DNA of 10,114 bases, taken from an uncultured bacterium (GTDB lineage Bacteria > Cyanobacteriota > Vampirovibrionia > Gastranaerophilales > Gastranaerophilaceae). The position numbers were made by a program, and so were the translations under genes. Within the stretch, counting starts at the first letter, position 1. Each line of letters opens with the position of its first letter. This document shows, piece by piece, positions 1 through 4,815 of this stretch. The notes under the pieces were generated by a model, which was given only the letters and a program-made list of their open reading frames with translations, searched no databases and was not told the origin of the DNA. The stretch covers positions 1 to 10,114 of the forward strand of contig USEW01000064.1 in NCBI GenBank assembly GCA_900553845.1, read 5' to 3'.

Positions 1-43
1 GTTTTCATCCACCAGCGTGGAATGACTTTTGGTTGTTTTTTGC

Positions 44-82
44 CTTGAAGTCCAATTGTTTCTTTTTCCTTCAAGTTTTTTT
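44..82 (+). terminator. Possible weak terminator hairpin
   Basis: A 7-bp stem (CTTGAAG at 44-50, CTTCAAG at 69-75) with an 18-base loop is followed directly by seven T. This has intrinsic-terminator shape for a plus-strand gene lying left of the window. The stem is short and AT-containing, so it is weak, and no plus-strand gene is visible to be terminated. Confidence 0.25.
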
Positions 83-205
83 GTTTTAGGTTTTATCTAA
101 CGGGCTGCGGATTCGCAGTTGGCTTTTTCCCACACGGCTTACGCCTTTTTCGCTCCTGTGGAGTTTTCTTCGAAAACTCTTACGCCGCTCATTAACTGCT
201 ACAAA

Positions 206-235
206 CAAATCCAAAACTGAGCCGTTTTGGCTTTG
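206..235 (-). terminator. Candidate flgI terminator
   Basis: The arms 206-217 and 224-235 pair over 12 positions with a single mismatch (210/231), around a 6-base loop. The hairpin begins 19 bases beyond the flgI stop codon. On the minus strand it is followed by a T-rich tail (TTTGTAG) rather than a clean U-run. On the plus strand it is followed by TTTTT. It is a plausible end for the flgI transcript, but the tail is imperfect in that direction. Confidence 0.4.
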
Positions 236-253
236 TTTTTCGCACGGCTTACG

Positions 254-1366
254 CTATATTATCTCAATATCCGCTTTTAGTGACCCTGCTTCTTTTAACG
301 CTTGAAGTATTGAAATCAAGTCTATTGGTTTTACACCAATTGAATTTAAAGCTTTAACAAGATCGTTTAATGTTGAATTCGCTTTTATTTCAACTAAATT
401 CCCGCCCTGTTCTTCTATATCTATTTCAGAATTTGAAACCCCAACAGCACTTCCTCCCATTGTAAAAGGATTAGGCTGAATTGCTTCGTTTATTGTTGAT
501 ATTGACACCGTTATTCCCCCATGGGCAATGGCAGCAGGCATCAATTTTACCTCATTGCCTATAACAATCGTTCCAGTGCGTTCGTTAACCACAACTTTTG
601 CACGTTCAACCGATGGGTCAACACGCAAGTTTTCAATTATTGACAAAAAACCAATACGATTGTTTTGAAACTTAGGTGGTACTGTTATTTTTATACTGCT
701 TCCGTCAACTGCACGAGCCGGAGCAATAAGGTCGCTTACTGTTTGCGCAATACGGGCAGTTAATGTATAATCTGTTTTATTTAAAGTCAATGTTATGCTT
801 GTGTCGTCACCAATTTGAGTATATATTTCACGCTCAACAATCCCGCCGTTTGGTACACGACCTGTTGTCGTAATTGATGTACGTTTGCTTGTACCGTTTG
901 CTTGTGCTGATGTTCCTCCTACTGAAACAGGTCCTTGACCTGTTGCTATAACTTCACCATTTGGAGCGCGAAGTTGCGTCATTACAAGTACACCGCCCTC
1001 CAAACTCTTTGCATCCGCCATTGTTGAAACTGTCAAGTCTATTTTATCTCCGTTTTTTGCAAAAGGACCGACTGTCGCTGTTACCATTACCGCTGCTGAT
1101 GAACCTTTTTGTATGTAGTTGGATTGTTCAATTACCGTACCTAAATTCTGCAACATCAACTGATTTGTTATTTGTGTTGAACGAGAATTGTCACCTGTAC
1201 CTTGAAGACCAACAACTACACCATAACCCACCAACTGATTATCACGCACTCCCTGCACATGTGCAACATCCTTTATACGTACCGTTGCACTTTCAACATA
1301 TGAACCTATTGGGTTTGTTAATAATATACTTATTGCTATTAATGTTATACTTACTATTCTTTTCAT
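254..1366 (-). CDS. flgI: Flagellar P-ring protein FlgI
   Basis: FlgI polymerises into the P ring, the peptidoglycan-layer bushing around the flagellar distal rod. It is exported to the periplasm by Sec and chaperoned by FlgA. The 370-residue product is normal family length. It starts with a signal peptide (MKR, then a hydrophobic stretch to about residue 20, likely cleavage after A27). Next comes the family hallmark RIKDVAHVQGVRDNQLVGYG at about 30-49, then VVGLQGTGDN, and it ends with the conserved C-terminal helix region (LNDLVKALNSIGVKPIDLISILQALKEAG). The ATG is preceded on its strand by AAGGAA with 4-5 bases of spacing, which fixes the start. Its G+C (about 40-50 percent in sampled lines) is clearly higher than in the genes to the right. 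Gram-positive flagella lack this ring, so the host has an outer membrane. The identification is secure. Confidence 0.97.
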   Translation of the reverse strand: MKRIVSITLIAISILLTNPIGSYVESATVRIKDVAHVQGVRDNQLVGYGVVVGLQGTGDNSRSTQITNQLMLQNLGTVIEQSNYIQKGSSAAVMVTATVGPFAKNGDKIDLTVSTMADAKSLEGGVLVMTQLRAPNGEVIATGQGPVSVGGTSAQANGTSKRTSITTTGRVPNGGIVEREIYTQIGDDTSITLTLNKTDYTLTARIAQTVSDLIAPARAVDGSSIKITVPPKFQNNRIGFLSIIENLRVDPSVERAKVVVNERTGTIVIGNEVKLMPAAIAHGGITVSISTINEAIQPNPFTMGGSAVGVSNSEIDIEEQGGNLVEIKANSTLNDLVKALNSIGVKPIDLISILQALKEAGSLKADIEII

Positions 1367-1478
1367 CTTGTTCCTTTTTTATATAGTTGTTTTTTTATGT
1401 TTAACGTTTGTTGGGGCAAAACTAGGTTTGATTTTTGTTTTTATTCAACAATCTTTTGTTTCGCCAAAGGGGAGTTAT

Positions 1479-1501
1479 GCAAGGGGGCTTCGCCCCCTTG
1501 C
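1479..1501. repeat. GC-rich perfect hairpin
   Basis: GCAAGGGGGC (1479-1488) and GCCCCCTTGC (1492-1501) form a perfect 10-bp stem around TTC. No T-run follows on either strand, so it is not a standard terminator. The right arm runs directly into GCAACCC (1500-1506), the same heptamer that forms the outer tip of the nearby element at 1611. This suggests a related repeat family. Confidence 0.75.
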
Positions 1502-1610
1502 AACCCTATACAACTGTTTGTCCTTTTGTATCACTCATTTTCAATTTCTTTCTTTTCATTCCATTCCTTTTTTTATTTCCTTCCACCAATGTGGGATAAA
1601 TTCAACATGT

Positions 1611-1831
1611 GCAACCCATATGTAGGCGCGAGTAATTATCACACGCAAGACAACCGCAAAGCCAAGTCTGTTTGAGCGCACGTAGTGCGAGAGTTACGCA
1701 GGCTTTAGGTCGAGCGTTTTGAGAATGTGAGTGCCAAATCGGGTTGCGGTTTTGTGCAACTTTTGCACAAAAGTTGCCCCGTCCGGAGGACATAATATAA
1801 ATATAATTACTCGCAACTGCGTATGGGTTGC
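1611..1831. mobile_element. MITE-like element with 29-bp terminal inverted repeats
   Basis: The left end (1611-1639) and the reverse complement of the right end (1803-1831) match at 25 of 29 positions, both starting GCAACCCATA and ending GCGAGTAATTAT. The 221-base unit is 48 percent G+C by hand count, inside flanks that are far more AT-rich. Inner inverted repeats include AACCGCAA/TTGCGGTT (1652-1659/1744-1751), AAAGCC/GGCTTT (1658-1663/1701-1706), CGCAC/GTGCG (1677-1681/1685-1689) and a dense palindrome at 1752-1777. It has no room for a transposase, and no target-site duplication is visible at the tips. It could be a non-autonomous transposable element or a folded RNA repeat. An open frame crossing it is not a credible gene. 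Confidence 0.6.
1752..1777. repeat. Overlapping alternative palindromes
   Basis: Two hairpins share bases here. TTGTGCAA/TTGCACAA (1752-1759/1763-1770, 3-base loop) and GCAACTTTT/AAAAGTTGC (1756-1764/1769-1777, 4-base loop) are each perfect, and they cannot form at the same time. They lie inside the MITE-like element, close to its right end. Confidence 0.75.
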
Positions 1832-1903
1832 ATTTTTTGTTTTCTTTCACTATTCCTTTTTCCTCCAAATTTCCATGCCTTTTCATTTAACTTGATTTTT
1901 TTT

Positions 1904-1961
1904 AGCGGCGCAGCCGACAAATTTGCTATTATGAATTTGAAAAACTGTCGGCTGCGCCGCT
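1904..1961 (+). terminator. Strong 16-bp hairpin, terminator-like on the plus strand
   Basis: AGCGGCGCAGCCGACA (1904-1919) and TGTCGGCTGCGCCGCT (1946-1961) are perfect complements with a 26-base AT-rich loop. TTTT follows on the plus strand (1962-1965). The hairpin starts 19 bases past the flgH stop, where a terminator for the minus-strand flgA-flgH transcript would be expected. On that strand, however, the stem is followed by A residues and not U. It may instead stop antisense transcription, protect the 3' end of flgH mRNA, or be a repeat copy. Confidence 0.55.
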
Positions 1962-1980
1962 TTTTACAAAAAAATTATAG

Positions 1981-2610
1981 TTAGAACAAATAACGTATTG
2001 CACGGTTTATAATTCCCTCGTTACCACCACGAGATGTCGAACCTTGTGATGACATTGCAAATTGTAAGTTAGCTACATTCTTTGAGCTAACGACACCGGA
2101 ATTGCTTATCCACCTCGGGTCAACTATTCCACTTACAAGCAAATCCATACGCTCGTTTGCACTCATTATTGTTTTTTTACCCTGCACAACAAGGTTCCCA
2201 TTTGGCATAACCTGCACAACCTGAACCGCTACATTATTCTTAAAATTTAATGTCCTTGATGTCGACGTGTTGCTTGATACATCATTGCTTCCTCCATAAT
2301 TATTTATATTATTGTTTAAAATTTTTCCAGGCAAAAGTCGATTTATTAAATTCGTAAAATTATCAACAGTTGTTGAATCACGTGATGATGAAAACTGTAA
2401 ACTATCTGATGATGTAACACTTTCCTCCAAAGCTATTGTAAGCAAGTCACCCAATGAACGTGCACGAACTGAACCATACAAAGATTTTGGCTCGGAATAA
2501 CCAGCTGTTTGACTTGCTTGCATATAATACAACGACTCGCATTTTGCCTGCATAGTATTTAATGAGATTATTATCATTGACATTAAAATTGTGTTTATTA
2601 TTCTTTTCAT
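1981..2610 (-). CDS. flgH: Flagellar L-ring protein FlgH
   Basis: FlgH forms the outer-membrane L ring around the flagellar rod, on top of FlgI. The 209-residue product shows family signatures in order: RARSLGDLLTIALEES at about 49-64, then a low-complexity N/S-rich stretch (about 98-118), then VAVQVVQVMPNGNLVVQGKK at about 127-146, the SGIVDPRWI segment at about 160-168, and a C-terminal NRAIRYLF. The ATG at 2608-2610 is preferred over an upstream in-frame TTG at 2641-2643. It follows AGGGGG by four bases and gives a clean signal peptide, and the TTG would lie inside flgA. Most FlgH proteins are lipoproteins. Here the only nearby cysteine, C24, sits in a QAKC context that is not a lipobox. 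The gene begins 22 bases after the flgA stop, so the two are probably cotranscribed. Confidence 0.94.
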   Translation of the reverse strand: MKRIINTILMSMIIISLNTMQAKCESLYYMQASQTAGYSEPKSLYGSVRARSLGDLLTIALEESVTSSDSLQFSSSRDSTTVDNFTNLINRLLPGKILNNNINNYGGSNDVSSNTSTSRTLNFKNNVAVQVVQVMPNGNLVVQGKKTIMSANERMDLLVSGIVDPRWISNSGVVSSKNVANLQFAMSSQGSTSRGGNEGIINRAIRYLF

Positions 2611-2632
2611 CCATCCCCCTGATACAAAAATA

Positions 2633-3316
2633 CTATATCTCAATTTGTACCCTGTTTTTACTTACCACTTTTCCCGTATAAATTTTATTATATACATTAT
2701 TTTTTACATTAACTAAATCACCTATATTCCCGTTTGATAATGCAATTGCATCAACAGATATAAATAATCCGTTTGAGTTTTTAAATACTACTTCTATTTT
2801 ATCATTTTTTGAAACATCGGGCTTATACTTTACAAATCTTTTGTCAATAATTTCATCTCGACGAAACATTTTATTTGCAATTATTTCACCGTTTAAACTC
2901 TTTTTATCAAGCACATTATCCTGAAATTTGCTTACATTAACCCGTTTAATGTAAACATTATTATAACTAATCGGGCTTTCCTTTGTTATTATGTCATTTG
3001 CACAAAGAACATATTTATAAGCCTTAATCTCAAGCGGCACACCAAAAGTTTTAACCGGCATTCCGTTTTTTAATATCCGAACTTGCCTGAATTCTCTTTG
3101 ATTTAAACCGTTATTACCTTTTGAAACAACTACTTTAAACACGCCATTTTTGCTGTATAACGATAATATTGGCATATTTAATACATTAACGTTAACATCT
3201 TCATACCCTTTTGTTTTAAGTTCGTTTGTAACCGTGTTTATAACCTGTTTCTCAATATCGTCAACAGTTAGCGTGTTTGATAATGATTCTTTTGGGGACA
3301 AAACAAAATATAACAT
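2633..3316 (-). CDS. flgA: FlgA, periplasmic P-ring assembly chaperone
   Basis: FlgA binds FlgI in the periplasm and assists P-ring assembly. The C-terminal half carries the SAF-type and FlgA signatures: YVLCANDIITKESPISYNNV at about 101-120, GEIIANKMFRRDEIIDKRFV at about 143-162, then GLFISVDAIALSNGNIGDLV at about 183-202 and a short C-terminal strand pair. The listed start is the first ATG, giving 227 residues, but it leaves only MLYFVLSP before the mature region. The frame stays open upstream to a TAA at 3377-3379 and would add residues reading KKFIKKINILNITFLI, a proper positively charged and hydrophobic signal peptide. No ATG, GTG, TTG or CTG exists there, and neither position has a Shine-Dalgarno site. 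The true start may therefore be AUU/AUC/AUA. Function is well supported; the 5' end is not. Confidence 0.88.
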   Translation of the reverse strand: MLYFVLSPKESLSNTLTVDDIEKQVINTVTNELKTKGYEDVNVNVLNMPILSLYSKNGVFKVVVSKGNNGLNQREFRQVRILKNGMPVKTFGVPLEIKAYKYVLCANDIITKESPISYNNVYIKRVNVSKFQDNVLDKKSLNGEIIANKMFRRDEIIDKRFVKYKPDVSKNDKIEVVFKNSNGLFISVDAIALSNGNIGDLVNVKNNVYNKIYTGKVVSKNRVQIEI

Positions 3317-3365
3317 TATTAAAAATGTTATATTTAATATATTTATTTTTTTGATAAATTTTTTT

Positions 3366-3373
3366 ATTATAAT
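3366..3373. promoter_or_regulatory. Palindromic -10 box between flgA and the divergent gene
   Basis: The near-palindrome ATTATAAT offers TATAAT on the plus strand (3368-3373) and on the minus strand (3371-3366). On the plus strand it would start transcription near 3380, just before the AAGGA ribosome site. No good -35 box is seen at 16-18 bases in either direction, and the background is extremely AT-rich, so chance occurrence is possible. Confidence 0.35.
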
Positions 3374-3383
3374 TAATTATATT

Positions 3384-3388
3384 AAGGA
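3384..3388 (+). promoter_or_regulatory. Shine-Dalgarno site for the lyase-like gene
   Basis: AAGGA lies eight bases before the ATG at 3397. It is the only strong ribosome-binding site in the intergenic region and fixes the start of the plus-strand gene. Confidence 0.75.
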
Positions 3389-3396
3389 CAATAAAT

Positions 3397-4815
3397 ATGA
3401 ATGTAAATACAAATTTAACGACAATTACAAGAAATTATAGAGACATAAATAAAATATTAAATTCAAAATATAGTTCTCCATCTATATTGCCAACAGTAAC
3501 TCCAAATACTTCTACGACAAGACCTCAAGATTCATTATCAAACGTTAATTATTCACATGTTTTACTCAATCAAGTTAAGAAAAAAAAATATTCTATTTAT
3601 AATCTTAAAAATTTACAAGAGAATTTGCCTTATAAAGTAAAAAGTCGACATTTTATTATAACAAATGGTGAGAAGTATTTTAAAATACCTAAAGATTTTA
3701 TATTAATGAAAAAATTTAATAAACTTTTAATATTTATGCCAGATCAAACAAAAGTTTCAAAACAATATTATAATGAATTAATGGTGACTATTGATCCTCA
3801 TAAAATAGCAAAGAAAGATACAAATAAAAGTAATCAATATTTAGAAAAATCAAATTTGGAATTACCTATGAGGTCGTTTACCACTGAACAAATGCATTCG
3901 TTGAAATTGTTTAAATTAAAGGATTGTGAAATTAATAGAATCTACAAAACAAAATTTGACGTGGCTTTAATAAATAAAACTAAATTATCCATTATAATAC
4001 CTAAAAATTATAGATTTGTTAGAAAACAAAATAATGATTTAATTATATATAACGAACAAAATAAAAGAATAACTGAACTAGAAAAATATTCATATTTGGT
4101 AAAAACATATCAACTATATGCTCTTAAAAGGTTGCGTAAGCCTGTTAAACAAATTGAACCATATACGAAGTTTAATGTTTCAAAGTATGTTGCAAATGAA
4201 GAAAAAGAAGGTACAATTATTTTAAAAGATAATCAATACTATGTTAAAGAGCATGACACCAAAGGCAATATAACTTTTTGGCGTTATCTGGCAAAAGAAA
4301 CTCTTGAGGAAATAATTCCATGGAAAATTCATATTTATGTAGATGAGTTATCATTAGATACGGATTGGAATAAAATGACTTCTTGTATTATACCCTATTT
4401 ATGCGATAGAAATGATGTAAAATTTAAAATGGTTAAAGATAAAGAGCATTTTTACTTAATAAAAAAGATAAATAAAAATCAAAGAGGCAAAGCTATTGTA
4501 ATTTACCCACGTTCCAAAGCACAATTTGAAGAAATAGCAAAACATATTTCTCAAATTATTCAAAAGAATAATCTTCAAATTAAAGATTCAAATATAATTG
4601 GAGATAGACAACTTGGTTCAACAGGTCGTATTTTTTATCGATATTCTGATACAACAGGTGAAACATACAAAATAGACAAAAACAATAATGAAACTCTTAC
4701 TTATTTACCATTTAACTATTTTTATGAACAAAATCGTGGTAATAATAATTATATACCGAATGATATGACAAAAGATGATGACATTTTCTTAAATTTTAAT
4801 CCTGATAATGCTTAA
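3397..4815 (+). CDS. Uncharacterised protein: duplicated N-terminal module plus OspF/SpvC/LanKC-lyase-like domain
   Basis: The 472-residue protein has no signal peptide or membrane segment. Residues about 65-119 and 169-223 align without gaps at a constant offset of 104 (shared IPK, a K then N pair, LI, Q-x-K), so a module is duplicated. Residues about 305-465 resemble the phosphothreonine-lyase fold of OspF/SpvC and the lyase domain of LanL/LanKC synthetases. Visible features are PWKIHIYV (K310, H312), a following FK-x-VKD about 30 residues on (K344), an AIVIYPR strand, GDRQLGSTGRIFYRYSD (R404, R411, R415) and a closing DDIFLNF. From memory, these fit the catalytic K-x-H, the base lysine and the phosphate-binding arginines. 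No kinase or cyclase domain and no lanthipeptide precursor is seen. The assignment is by motif reading only; the substrate is unknown. The gene overlaps its convergent neighbour by 20 bases. Confidence 0.6.
   Translation: MNVNTNLTTITRNYRDINKILNSKYSSPSILPTVTPNTSTTRPQDSLSNVNYSHVLLNQVKKKKYSIYNLKNLQENLPYKVKSRHFIITNGEKYFKIPKDFILMKKFNKLLIFMPDQTKVSKQYYNELMVTIDPHKIAKKDTNKSNQYLEKSNLELPMRSFTTEQMHSLKLFKLKDCEINRIYKTKFDVALINKTKLSIIIPKNYRFVRKQNNDLIIYNEQNKRITELEKYSYLVKTYQLYALKRLRKPVKQIEPYTKFNVSKYVANEEKEGTIILKDNQYYVKEHDTKGNITFWRYLAKETLEEIIPWKIHIYVDELSLDTDWNKMTSCIIPYLCDRNDVKFKMVKDKEHFYLIKKINKNQRGKAIVIYPRSKAQFEEIAKHISQIIQKNNLQIKDSNIIGDRQLGSTGRIFYRYSDTTGETYKIDKNNNETLTYLPFNYFYEQNRGNNNYIPNDMTKDDDIFLNFNPDNA

Larger units (their letters stand above)
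1..253. other. Gene-free region with clustered hairpins
   Basis: No credible coding region is seen in these 253 bases downstream of flgI. They hold a run of short inverted repeats: CCAC/GTGG at 9-12/17-20, CTTGAAG/CTTCAAG at 44-50/69-75, CTGCG/CGCAG at 105-109/114-118, CCACA/TGTGG at 130-134/157-161, GAGTTTTC/GAAAACTC at 161-168/172-179, and a longer stem at 206-217/224-235. The heptamer CTTACGC recurs at 138-144, 179-185 and 248-254, and a 12-base direct repeat CACGGCTTACGC lies at 133-144 and 243-254. The pattern looks like fragments of a genome-wide repeat family rather than gene remains. That reading is an inference from one window. Confidence 0.6.
1367..1980. other. Repeat island between flgH and flgI
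   Basis: These 614 bases separate two genes that are usually adjacent in flagellar operons. No gene is supported: frames here are short, low in complexity, or run through inverted repeats. From left to right the island holds a T-rich tract, a GC-rich 10-bp hairpin (1479-1501), a pyrimidine-rich stretch (about 1515-1590), a short TCCAC/GTGGGA palindrome (1582-1596), a 221-base element with terminal inverted repeats (1611-1831), another T/C-rich stretch and a strong 16-bp hairpin (1904-1961). The pieces are listed separately. Confidence 0.8.

Noticed and set aside
961..1386. A 141-codon plus-strand frame opposite flgI
   Set aside because: It is antisense to a secure flgI gene, and its leucine-rich translation mirrors flgI codons.
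1602..1886. A 94-codon minus-strand open frame across the MITE-like element
   Set aside because: It runs through both terminal inverted repeats and the inner palindromes. It has no ribosome site and a composition dictated by the repeat, so it is a by-product of the element.
2611..2643. TTG start giving FlgH eleven extra residues
   Set aside because: It lies inside the flgA end and would put hydrophilic residues before the signal peptide. The ATG at 2608-2610 has AGGGGG in front.
3150..3440. A 96-codon plus-strand frame with hydrophobic stretches opposite flgA
   Set aside because: It is antisense to flgA and crosses the AT-rich intergenic region. No ribosome site was found.
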